Shown here one piece after another: positions 11,201-18,626 of a stretch of 64,000 nucleotides of DNA (position 1 is its first letter; every line of letters starts with the position of its first letter). Source of the DNA: Symsagittifera roscoffensis (taxonomy: Eukaryota > Xenacoelomorpha > Acoela > Convolutidae); assembly GCF_963678635.1 (NCBI RefSeq), contig NC_087069.1, positions 55,947,175-56,011,174 of the forward strand. The letters run 5' to 3'. Made by a program: the position numbers and the translations under genes. A model generated the notes under the pieces. That model was not told the origin of the DNA. It saw only the letters and a program-made list of their open reading frames with translations, and did no database searches.

Positions 11201-11465
11201 TAATCGAAATAGAAATTATTCAAACAACCGAAACCAGAATTACCCGAACAATCAATCAAGGAATAACTCATATAATAGATCGAACTTTAACAGACCAAAC
11301 AATAATTACCAAAACAGATCGCGAAATAATTCACAGAATCGACACTCAAGTTATAATAATCGTTATAGAAATTATTCCCAATCACCACACCGGAATAATA
11401 ATAACTATAATAATTCTAATAATCGCCACAGAAGTAGTACACCTAAACATCAAAAGACATATTAA
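8244..11465 (+). CDS. gag: Gag polyprotein with one zinc knuckle
   Basis: A 1073-residue structural protein, much longer than usual gypsy Gags. Residues 1-250 form a poorly recognised N-terminal domain, and about 290-590 are low-complexity Gln/Asn/Thr/Pro. Residues about 600-790 hold a retrotransposon-gag capsid-like domain (WIHRRTALIQTTLDGAAQKW, then FTQEFSKMF and LPNETIKQLAVRIETLVRKA). A CX2CX4HX4C knuckle sits at C842, C845, H850, and C855 (CNYCRRYGHSISEC). The last 170 residues are a Ser/Arg/Asn/Tyr repeat tail (SRN, YNRNRNYS) that would bind RNA. The frame overlaps the protease frame by 359 nt. The minus-strand copy retains the capsid part (56200-56470) and upstream pieces. Gag would package genomic RNA and form particles. 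Confidence 0.93.
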   Translation: MSSTHTPGDETPDDDEIFPFIIDATTDRGQHIFCKNLLLNLFEPGISPCKTEFPDVKIKRQIIDHYLKDICNITQQYGIYSIEFTSPNHNNRKYTIQTDDLDLEFSKVFSEYIKSIQYHNSQRANSIFTNEVFAIIYSYISILENEIPITNVSPTETSKHLRVRHEITLLSSYLNIIKENFTKDDVSQHTKHDLQKILAWFIIDYFTHNIDLIAQARKNFRPQNSNDDTAITEQSDYVWDPEWSHPAFISFPQSISSQAISTISYIRDYVKIIPFTIDATPLNYHTFLPDTQNNSLNSTVIHNENLNGTRNLTQQDIQTPSHFINEEIVHTTTTQQSISPIRPNLTTPRNTNPSQTQVILQSTVKPSVAPKYSHMDYQTYRSMTIPSKTRKTFTRNNFTDHNYNYTHPSKTYNQPQRNFNQYTRSRNWDNPMTQPNSINFQTNPPQDHSENYPFFQQNKNKKQTSYQMNYLSSDDDFLQPDIFAPNTQEYRRQGIQRTRTNHRNFSPQSIDAQHQQPIQQQNLINTQSFQPIQQQNPMTAHSYQPSQMQNEIPLPYYLQQHEITRNQLSNFFQMPNAAESLQMTMNPYLMGGSSITSNKPLMVFTGTDPEYSVEDYLNAVTANLILNIGPEPINTPLHQNWIHRRTALIQTTLDGAAQKWFSVLPLEIKSNWKRFTQEFSKMFDSERNKQQQRVLCNEIRRLPNETIKQLAVRIETLVRKAYSLNTHDYKNTKMTEILMMTLTPQLRKIAIKKRASHPSSIREPDLDFRKLVDKLEQAEITMKLEETENLKLQYVNRIETTPTNINNIQESETDLVEKITEILNIYEKNPNFKGKPSFKKWCNYCRRYGHSISECRQKQQDNQNKPQKYKEPNKSFHQYMKKDQNLPNKTVYSNNSSGKPLPNNTNYTRNQSPYNSSYRGRSPERRNTHNSSQNHYNRPNSRNNYSRSHSNTQRFVSRSNSQSRNNYYPNNQSRNSSYNRNRNYSYNRNRNYSNNRNQNYPNNQSRNNSYNRSNFNRPNNNYQNRSRNNSQNRHSSYNNRYRNYSQSPHRNNNNYNNSNNRHRSSTPKHQKTY

Positions 11466-12789
11466 TCAAGTACAATCTAATCCAGAAACAACATCAGACC
11501 CTCCAGGTATTGATGACACAGTAACTGATACGTTACAACTCAATCAAATAAACTGTACATCATCAGATTCAGAAAGTGATATTGAAAACACTCTTTCTAT
11601 CAATATGATAAAAGTCGAAAATGACTATGAATCTGTCATATATGAAAAACCTTTTTCATCACACATATATGAAAATCAATCAGAATTTCTTCAAAATTAT
11701 TACACTACACCCATAAATTCCACACCAACGACGCAAGAAACAAATGAGATTAACACTACAAATCAAACCAATAAAAATATCAAAACAAAATGCTTGAATA
11801 CAAACCACATTTATCAAAATATACAAAAAGAACAACCCAAAGAAAAAATTTGGACAATACCATTTCTCTTAGAAAGCCCAAGAAATAAAGAATTTCAACC
11901 ACCAGACCTTGAAATAGATTTTTTAATTGATTCAGGAGCAGAATCAAACATAATAAACATCCCCACATGGAATGAAATAAAAACTTTACACCCAAAGCTA
12001 ACACCTCTTGAAACTTCCAGTAAGTTAGCAACAGCACAAGGATCAACATTGATAAACTACGGAAAAATCCAATTATTTCTCCTCCCCACCAGAACAATGG
12101 AGCAAAGCAAAATTTTAAATAAGCCATTTAAACAAATATTCCATATCACTGATATTAAATATAATATCATTGGAATACCATTTATTTCGAAGTATATACC
12201 AACAATTAACATACTAAATAGTAAAATATTAATCAAAGATAAATATACAAAAACAAAAGAAACATCCTTAACATTTTTTCAAAGATTAAATAAACAACCA
12301 CCATTCTTTTCAAAATTCTACCCGATATTTAACCAACAAAGAAAACACCTAAAACCACTATCAGGAAATATCTATAATTTTTCAATCAAACAAGTTCACC
12401 AATATGATAAAGAACAAAACAAACAAAAATTTTATATGTCAGATTTTGAATTCAAACCTATTCACAAATTTTTCGAAATCACAATCTCATCCATAAAATA
12501 TTTGAAAAATTCGAATTCAGATATCATTTCCTTACATGTCTATAACAACACACCTTACCAAGTAACATTACCTTTAGGACTTTTAGGATATTGTGAAACC
12601 AACGCTACAATATCACCAATACACGAAAAAGCTTATCGCGTAAATAATATACTCCAATTACTAGATATTTGCCAATCTACAATTCTTAATGAAGAATTAT
12701 CTATAAATAATATAATAAGTAACGAAAACAGAAATACGGATTATTTCACAAAAACTCCATATTTCAAGACCAAAATTCAACATAAGTAA
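11107..12789 (+). CDS. pro: Aspartic protease region of pol
   Basis: This frame lies +1 relative to gag and is open from before 11107, so protease could be made as a Gag-Pro fusion by +1 (or -2) frameshifting inside the overlap at 11107-11465. The first 119 codons lie over the gag tail and are probably not used as a separate protein. The retropepsin active site FLIDSGAES (D275) is followed by a flap region and YNIIGIPFISKY, the usual second signature. The last 200 residues, including DIISLHVYNNTPYQVTLP, are also found in the minus-strand copy. The ORF stops at TAA 12787-12789. The RT frame is already open over this end, about 32 nt before the ATG at 12821. It cleaves the Gag-Pol polyprotein. 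Confidence 0.85.
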   Translation: MFLDLIPNQEITTIQTTNHEIHHTIGIETTPIIEIEIIQTTETRITRTINQGITHIIDRTLTDQTIITKTDREIIHRIDTQVIIIVIEIIPNHHTGIIITIIILIIATEVVHLNIKRHINQVQSNPETTSDPPGIDDTVTDTLQLNQINCTSSDSESDIENTLSINMIKVENDYESVIYEKPFSSHIYENQSEFLQNYYTTPINSTPTTQETNEINTTNQTNKNIKTKCLNTNHIYQNIQKEQPKEKIWTIPFLLESPRNKEFQPPDLEIDFLIDSGAESNIINIPTWNEIKTLHPKLTPLETSSKLATAQGSTLINYGKIQLFLLPTRTMEQSKILNKPFKQIFHITDIKYNIIGIPFISKYIPTINILNSKILIKDKYTKTKETSLTFFQRLNKQPPFFSKFYPIFNQQRKHLKPLSGNIYNFSIKQVHQYDKEQNKQKFYMSDFEFKPIHKFFEITISSIKYLKNSNSDIISLHVYNNTPYQVTLPLGLLGYCETNATISPIHEKAYRVNNILQLLDICQSTILNEELSINNIISNENRNTDYFTKTPYFKTKIQHK

Positions 12790-12820
12790 CTACACAGAGG
12801 ACCAACAGAAATTTTTAACA

Positions 12821-13681
12821 ATGTTTAATTTCCAACATTCACAAATAACACAAGACGAATTCGAAAAGTTAGCCAAACAGCTAATTAAATATTCATCAGT
12901 CTATGCAACATCAAAATTCGATGTTGGAAAAATCAGTTCATCACTACATCTCCCGTTAAAACCAGACGCAGTTTTCAAAAAACAGAGAGCAAGTAAAGTA
13001 CCAATTCACTTACATGATAAAGTGAACAGATTACTCGATATTTTAGAACAATACAACATTATATCACCAGTTAATAAAGAAGAACAACCAAAAGGGAACA
13101 CATTTATCAACCCCGTTATCATTCTAGCTAAAGGAGAATCATTAAAAATCGTTCTCGATGCTAGATACCTCAATTCACTTATAGATGAATCAAAATTTAA
13201 TTGGCCCATTGAACCAATACAAGTTATTTTAACAAAAATAAACGGCAAATACTTTACAACCGCCGATATGAATAGTGCATACAATCAAATGCCACTAGAT
13301 GAACAATCACGACGTTTAACACAATTTGTTATCGGAAACCAACAATATGAATTCAACCGCTTATTCTATGGAATATCCATAGGACCAGCAGCATTTTCAG
13401 CTTTTATGAGCAAAATTTTTAGACCACTAATACTCAAGAAAAACGCAATCACCTATTTAGACGATGTTTTTATGCAATCACAAACAAAAGACGAGATGTT
13501 CAATGTTTTAGAAAAATATCACCAAATACTTCAGAACGAAAATCTGAAGGCCGCCCCCGATAAATCACACTTCTTTTTGACAAGAGTTAAATTCTTAGGA
13601 CATAATATAGAAAGAAAAACAATCACTCCATTGAAATCACGAATTGACGCTATTCAAAAAACTTCAACCACCAACAAATAA
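12821..13681 (+). CDS. pol: Reverse transcriptase, Ty3/gypsy type
   Basis: A 286-residue frame carries the complete RT palm and fingers. It includes NPVIILAKGESLKIVLDARYLN (fingers), FTTADMNSAYNQMPL with first catalytic Asp D149, FNRLFYGISIGPAAFSAFM, and ITYLDDVFMQ with D214 and D215, then LKAAPDKSHFFLTRVKFLGH. The order and YLDD box fit the Ty3/gypsy group. The frame is open upstream of the ATG, so the protein is probably made as part of Pro-Pol. It stops at 13679-13681, 38 nt into the RNase H frame. The corresponding part of the minus-strand copy reads through both boundaries in one frame, so the breaks seen here may be recoding sites, mutations, or base-calling errors. Confidence 0.93.
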   Translation: MFNFQHSQITQDEFEKLAKQLIKYSSVYATSKFDVGKISSSLHLPLKPDAVFKKQRASKVPIHLHDKVNRLLDILEQYNIISPVNKEEQPKGNTFINPVIILAKGESLKIVLDARYLNSLIDESKFNWPIEPIQVILTKINGKYFTTADMNSAYNQMPLDEQSRRLTQFVIGNQQYEFNRLFYGISIGPAAFSAFMSKIFRPLILKKNAITYLDDVFMQSQTKDEMFNVLEKYHQILQNENLKAAPDKSHFFLTRVKFLGHNIERKTITPLKSRIDAIQKTSTTNK

Positions 13682-16103
13682 AAAGAAAATCCAAGAATTT
13701 CTTGGAATGTTAAACTTTTTAAGTAAATATGTTTATAAAATGCAATTATATCTACGACCATTTTATAACATCCTTAGACAACAAAATAATTTTGAATGGA
13801 ACACAGAACATCAAACACGATTTGAAGAAATAAAGAAACTTTTAACTGAACAAATTTCAAACACAATTCCAGATTCAAATCAACCATTTTATGCAATGTG
13901 CGATGCTTCGAACTTTGGCATCGGTGCAGCACTATTACAATCACATAATGGTACAAATAAAATGAACCTCATATCAGCAAATTCTCGATTATTCACTCAA
14001 GCAGAGCTACGACTCTCAACTCTAATGAGAGAATGTACAGCCATAATATATACACTGACAGAATATGAATTTCTGATACTTGGATCAAAACACCCCACAG
14101 TTTTATTCACAGACCATAAACCAATCATCTTTCTCTTTACACAAAAATCTAACCCAAACCACCGAGTTTACAGATTTCAACTAATTCTAATGAAATTTCC
14201 AAACTTACATATAGTTTGGACTGCAGGAAAAAATCTTGCATTACCAGACACCTTAAGTCGAAATACACCACCTGAATTACTTACACGAAAAACAACAGTT
14301 GAAATACCCAAAAACATAAAATTCTACCTTGCAGAAAACGAAACATCACCCCGATTGGAATGCAAATATGCAGTAAAAACTGATATTGAACAATCACAAA
14401 TAAATAGTTTACAACATTTCCCACTTTATTTAGATTGTCAAAATAATCATTATGAAGTTGATCTACTTGGAACATCAACTTTCAAACCAATCCCATATTC
14501 TCAATGGATAAAAAATAACACCCAACAAAAACGAACAAAACAACACCCGCCTAAGAAAGACCATTTTCCACTAATTGAAAAAGAAGATTTAACTGATAAA
14601 ATAAATTTATCAGGACCACAAACAAATGATTCAAAATACACAATAAATCAAGTTTTTGACCTTCACGACCCACTTGATACAATACCCTTATCTAAATTCG
14701 AAATTGAAAACATTTTTCTCCCTCCAACAGAAACGATCACAATTTCAACACTGAAACAATACCAAAATCTTGACCCGGTAATTCGACAACTAAAATCATG
14801 GCACAAATATAAAACTAAACCCGTCAAGGCAGATACAACTATTTTAGGAAATAAAACACTCCTCCGATATTTTCGAAAATTCAATAATACAACAATTAAC
14901 GAAAACACAGACCTTCTAGAATACAAATTAAATGAATCTACAGTTCCCTGTCTCCCTCTAAGTATGATTCTCATAGCTTTTAAAATTTCACATACACAAA
15001 ATATTAAAGGACACTCTGGATCAGAAAAAACATATTCAAATTTTATACAAAATTTTTACTTCCCAAATGCACCAATTTGGATAAAAGTACTATGCAATGA
15101 TTGTATAGTATGTCAACTAAATAAACCTTACCCAAATCAAAAACAAATAGCACAAAAACAAGATTTTAAAGGACAAAGTTTGTACTTTAATCATCGTATC
15201 TCATTTGATACCAAAGGACCAATTTCACCCTCATCCGAAGGAAACTCCTACATTATGGTAATTGTTGACGCATTTACACATTATGTAGCACTTAACCCAG
15301 TACCACATTGTAACGCTTATTACGCTTACACAACACTCTATGAACACTGGATAGCAAAATTCGGACTACCAGAAATTTTAGTTACAGACAACGGTACAGA
15401 ATTCATAAATAATGAAATTATCACACTATGTCATTTATACAACATTAAACACAAACCACGTACATCTCATGCACCTTGGACAAACGGCTTAGTCGAAGGT
15501 ATGAACCGTTCATTACAAGAATATCTTAGATGTATCATCAACGGAAATGATACAAAATATACCGAATGGTCAGCAGATGTAAAATTATTTCCCTTAGCAT
15601 ATAATTCACAAATTACGACAACTTTAGGAATGTCACCATACGAAATGGTTTTTAACCAAAAGCCACGCAAACCAATAATGTTTACAGCAAATTCTCATAA
15701 AAACGCACAAGGTTATTGTCAACCAAATAAAGACTCAATTTGTTATAACCTACCTTTACATACACACGATGAAGATCATTTTCATCACCTACAAATTCTT
15801 AAACTAGCCTCCGGTATACACACCGAATGGATTCTAAATAGAGATAAAAAACACAATGAAATTTATCAAAAAATAACAAAAAAGTTATTACAAAGACAAA
15901 ACATTAATGAACAAATCAATTCACGTTTTACACCAGCCTCCGAATTAAAAATTGGAACATTTGTTTTAATACCTAATTTTAATACTCAGAAGGGAATTTC
16001 TAAAAAATTACAACCCCTTCGAAAAGGACCATACCAAATAATTGCAAGACCCACTGAGGTCACATATAAAATTACCGACTCAAACAAAAAAGAAATCGTT
16101 TAA
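13644..16103 (+). CDS. pol: RNase H and integrase portion of pol
   Basis: The 819-residue frame overlaps RT by 38 nt, and the boundary contains a run of six A (near 13657). RNase H has YAMCDASNFGIGAALL (D87), RECTAI (E130), and FTDHKPI (D157). Integrase has an HHCC finger (H450, H457, C484, C487) and a DDE core: SFDTKG (D522), VTDNGTEF (D582), and NGLVEGMNR (E618), with 35 residues between the last two. The GPY-like C-terminal part LRKGPYQIIARPTEVTYKI follows. A TAA at 16101-16103 ends the frame, but the same frame stays open after it with clear integrase C-terminal character. The catalytic residues look intact. In the minus-strand copy everything after CDASKFGI is deleted. Confidence 0.93.
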   Translation: MTLFKKLQPPTNKKKIQEFLGMLNFLSKYVYKMQLYLRPFYNILRQQNNFEWNTEHQTRFEEIKKLLTEQISNTIPDSNQPFYAMCDASNFGIGAALLQSHNGTNKMNLISANSRLFTQAELRLSTLMRECTAIIYTLTEYEFLILGSKHPTVLFTDHKPIIFLFTQKSNPNHRVYRFQLILMKFPNLHIVWTAGKNLALPDTLSRNTPPELLTRKTTVEIPKNIKFYLAENETSPRLECKYAVKTDIEQSQINSLQHFPLYLDCQNNHYEVDLLGTSTFKPIPYSQWIKNNTQQKRTKQHPPKKDHFPLIEKEDLTDKINLSGPQTNDSKYTINQVFDLHDPLDTIPLSKFEIENIFLPPTETITISTLKQYQNLDPVIRQLKSWHKYKTKPVKADTTILGNKTLLRYFRKFNNTTINENTDLLEYKLNESTVPCLPLSMILIAFKISHTQNIKGHSGSEKTYSNFIQNFYFPNAPIWIKVLCNDCIVCQLNKPYPNQKQIAQKQDFKGQSLYFNHRISFDTKGPISPSSEGNSYIMVIVDAFTHYVALNPVPHCNAYYAYTTLYEHWIAKFGLPEILVTDNGTEFINNEIITLCHLYNIKHKPRTSHAPWTNGLVEGMNRSLQEYLRCIINGNDTKYTEWSADVKLFPLAYNSQITTTLGMSPYEMVFNQKPRKPIMFTANSHKNAQGYCQPNKDSICYNLPLHTHDEDHFHHLQILKLASGIHTEWILNRDKKHNEIYQKITKKLLQRQNINEQINSRFTPASELKIGTFVLIPNFNTQKGISKKLQPLRKGPYQIIARPTEVTYKITDSNKKEIV

Positions 16104-16469
16104 CATCGAAACAACCTATTACCTTATTACCCAAAAGAATACGCACTCCGCGAATTAACTCAATTATATTCTTTCACAGGATTAAAAATCATTCAAAATG
16201 AACCACATCTGAAAAACACAGAACAAAATGATAACCCCACCGAAAATCAAAACACAAAACCAACCACCACCAAAAACAATACACAAAACCATAAAGAATC
16301 CCCAAAACAAAGAAAAAATAGAAAAATGACCGAACAAATAATACCCCAAGAACAAATCGACAAATCAGAAAATCGAAAAACAACAAGACTCCGAAATCAA
16401 CCACGTAAAAACTATAAAATATTCATCGCCCAATCTAAAATTTTAAAGAAAGTGGAATTTCAAAAGTAA
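16104..16469 (+). CDS. Integrase C-terminal tail beyond an in-frame TAA
   Basis: Directly after TAA at 16101-16103 the same frame continues for 121 codons to TAA at 16467-16469. It starts HRNNLLPYYPKEYALRELT, which is the expected continuation of gypsy-type integrase C-termini, then becomes Asn/Thr/Lys-rich with a basic end (RKTTRLRNQPRKNYK). Either the TAA is read through, or it is a recent mutation or sequencing error. The segment has no good ATG near its start, so it would not be made independently. Confidence 0.65.
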   Translation, partial: HRNNLLPYYPKEYALRELTQLYSFTGLKIIQNEPHLKNTEQNDNPTENQNTKPTTTKNNTQNHKESPKQRKNRKMTEQIIPQEQIDKSENRKTTRLRNQPRKNYKIFIAQSKILKKVEFQK

Positions 16470-17067
16470 TTTTAACATTATACTTCACAACCTTGAAACC
16501 TCCGAAACATTTTTCATTTACATTTTTCAAAATAACATGCTGACAAGTACGCAATAATTCTAGTTCAAAATAGACCAATAGGATTCATCCAATCCGTCAC
16601 TTTCTCTAACTCAAACTAAGACCAATTAGACGAATCATATAGAACTCCAGGCACATCTATAACTATAACTTTACGACCTCCAGGTCAAAAATAAGCAAAC
16701 CACTCCAACTTGACAACTAAAATAAACATCACCATAATACCGTACCCCTCCCTTATCTAATAACCCAAAGATCAACAATATTTCCCCAACTCAGACCACG
16801 AATACCCCCAAGACAAATTTGTTAACTTAGCCTAAAGTAACAAAATGAACATTTTAATTAGCCTAAAGTATAAAAATCTCACCATACCCCGGATTATTTG
16901 ACAAACAAAAATAAAGAAAAAGACGACCTCCCGATCACCATGAAAATTGCCCCCAACAATTTTTTACAAAACTCAACCCACTTGTCAAAAAACTAATAAA
17001 TAATCCGACCACACTTGAAAATCGCCTCAAACAGCAAAAAATATTCGACCAAGAGATCATTTCTTAA
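16470..17067 (+). other. Noncoding stretch between pol and the envelope region
   Basis: No supported ORF. The element TTAGCCTAAAGTA occurs twice (near 16826 and 16857), and GACCTCC.GGTC-like pieces recur. This is a reasonable place for a splice acceptor or an internal promoter for the downstream genes, but I cannot pick one. Confidence 0.4.
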
Positions 17068-17295
17068 ATGCTCTTCTCTCAATCAGTTACTCAAATACTC
17101 ATAAATCTTAAACATTTTTTTACAATACTTGAAACCTTTATAATATTTCTTTTTGATATACTTGAATCTTTTCTAATAATCCTAATCATTTTTTGTAACA
17201 TTTTTTTAATTTTCTACACTATACTCGAACTATTCCTCCAACTTTCCAAAACCCTTGATTATATCCACAGGTACGATTCATATAAACTTGTCTAA
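17068..17295 (+). CDS. Tiny hydrophobic protein 1 (75 residues)
   Basis: ATG at 17068. Residues about 23-62 are almost entirely Ile/Leu/Phe (IIFLFDILESFLIILIIF), enough for one or two membrane passes, with a short polar end. The stop TAA (17293-17295) touches the next ATG directly (TAAATG), an arrangement that allows termination-reinitiation. I recognise no family. The region is absent from the minus-strand copy because of its internal deletion, so conservation cannot be tested here. It could be a viroporin-like or assembly protein, or a chance AT-rich ORF. Confidence 0.4.
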   Translation: MLFSQSVTQILINLKHFFTILETFIIFLFDILESFLIILIIFCNIFLIFYTILELFLQLSKTLDYIHRYDSYKLV

Positions 17296-17484
17296 ATGAT
17301 ACGAACAATTTTCAGTAGAACTGATATTTTTTTATTGTTTGTAATTTTCATAACATTTTTATCATCCCTCATTTTGACAATATGCAAATGTATAAAGAAA
17401 GCAATCATCACATTTGCCCTAGCAACAATTTTTCTAATTATTTTTTTGGAAGAATATTATAATAAACATAAACCTTCCCACTAA
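17296..17484 (+). CDS. Tiny hydrophobic protein 2 (62 residues)
   Basis: It begins at the ATG that abuts the stop of the previous ORF. Residues about 11-32 (FLLFVIFITFLSSLILTICK) and 38-52 (TFALATIFLIIFLEE) form two hydrophobic segments separated by the basic KCIKK, like a small hairpin membrane protein, with a polar C-terminus (YYNKHKPSH). The family is unknown. Together with the preceding ORF it forms a membrane-protein pair between pol and the glycoprotein region. An acceptor-like ATTTTCAG lies inside it at 17306-17313. Confidence 0.4.
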   Translation: MIRTIFSRTDIFLLFVIFITFLSSLILTICKCIKKAIITFALATIFLIIFLEEYYNKHKPSH

Positions 17485-17489
17485 AGTAA

Positions 17490-18626
17490 CAATTCAAAAA
17501 TCCATCAAAAATTGCTACCCAACAGTCACAGAATCAGTCTTCACCGACATCATCCCAAGATAACCCAACACCACCTTCAACTACTCAAAATCCTCAAACA
17601 TCTACACGAATTTCTTTTCAAGACAATCCATACACTTTTGAAGAACGACATGCTCGTTTATCAGAACCACTAGAACCAGTTCAACGACAAGCACCTCTAA
17701 GCGAACCAACATATAACCTATACCCAACACTACCACAAGAACTAAATAGAATAAGAAATCCTAGTCAAAACCAAAATACAGTCGAAATAAATAGACAAAT
17801 TATACATCCTCGACGAAACAGAAATTTTCAAACTCCCCGAGTTCATTTTGATATACCTCAATCCCCATCACAAAACACTCCAGAAAACCCCATTGGTATA
17901 TTACCAGAAACCCCTACGCTTCTTTCACAACGTAGCACCTCAAGCCTACCATCAGATTACTTAGGTTCAACACCAACATCTGAACAAATACGTGAAAATC
18001 CCTTTAACCCCCCAAACCAGGCATCACGACTACCATATTGGACAACACATTCATTTACACAAGGTGAATTAAATTTAGTCAATAATCCAATAGATATTTC
18101 TACGGATACAACAACATCCTCATCATTACCAGAAACATTATCACTACCATCAACACCATCAATAAGCCAGATTTCACCACCACCTTTTAATTTAAATTTT
18201 CCAAATAATCTCGACGCCAGATATCGAGAACAATCATCAATAAATATTCCTTTAAGATTAGATTGGAATACATTTACAGCACCTCCACCATTATTTGGAC
18301 AACATCAAGAAAGTAACCGCCTTCATAACTGGGCACTTAATAGATTACAATGTCGCCAAGATATTCACAACGATATCCGTGATCACAATATTCAAATACT
18401 CCAACAAAACAGTTTACAATTAAAGTTTGAAATCACAGTTAAGTTAAACAATATTACCCAACATCCCTACCCATTAAACCCACCTAACATAACAGCTCAA
18501 TCACTACCACCACCGTTTATAACTACTGAAGTAATATACAAATACGACAGATATACCAAAAACACAATTGGCTACATTACATTTTATAATCCATACTCAG
18601 GATTATCATACACATGTATATTCTAA
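17490..18626 (+). CDS. 378-codon ORF with no methionine codon, conserved in copy 2
   Basis: A frame opens after TAA at 17487-17489 and runs to TAA at 18624-18626 without any in-frame ATG, so it must be expressed as a spliced or recoded fusion, or from a non-ATG start. The N-terminal 250 residues are Pro/Ser/Gln-rich. The C-terminal 120 (PLRLDWNTFTAPPPLFGQ to GYITFYNPYSGLSYTCIF) look folded. The minus-strand copy keeps PLRLDWNTFVAPPPSFGQ and RLPQWLTQAFTQCEPNLVND in the matching place (51640-52236), so the frame is protein-coding. It overlaps the envelope ATG by 13 nt. An in-phase option is a donor at CCCAG/GTGACG (8265/8266, seven codons into gag) joined to the acceptor TTTATCAG ending at 17664. 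I recognise no family. Confidence 0.75.
   Translation, partial: QFKNPSKIATQQSQNQSSPTSSQDNPTPPSTTQNPQTSTRISFQDNPYTFEERHARLSEPLEPVQRQAPLSEPTYNLYPTLPQELNRIRNPSQNQNTVEINRQIIHPRRNRNFQTPRVHFDIPQSPSQNTPENPIGILPETPTLLSQRSTSSLPSDYLGSTPTSEQIRENPFNPPNQASRLPYWTTHSFTQGELNLVNNPIDISTDTTTSSSLPETLSLPSTPSISQISPPPFNLNFPNNLDARYREQSSINIPLRLDWNTFTAPPPLFGQHQESNRLHNWALNRLQCRQDIHNDIRDHNIQILQQNSLQLKFEITVKLNNITQHPYPLNPPNITAQSLPPPFITTEVIYKYDRYTKNTIGYITFYNPYSGLSYTCIF

Noticed and set aside
11107-11465. Overlapping protein from the start of the protease frame under the gag tail
   Set aside because: The Ile/Thr-rich product is the shifted reading of the Ser/Arg/Asn repeats. More likely it is only open to allow frameshifting.
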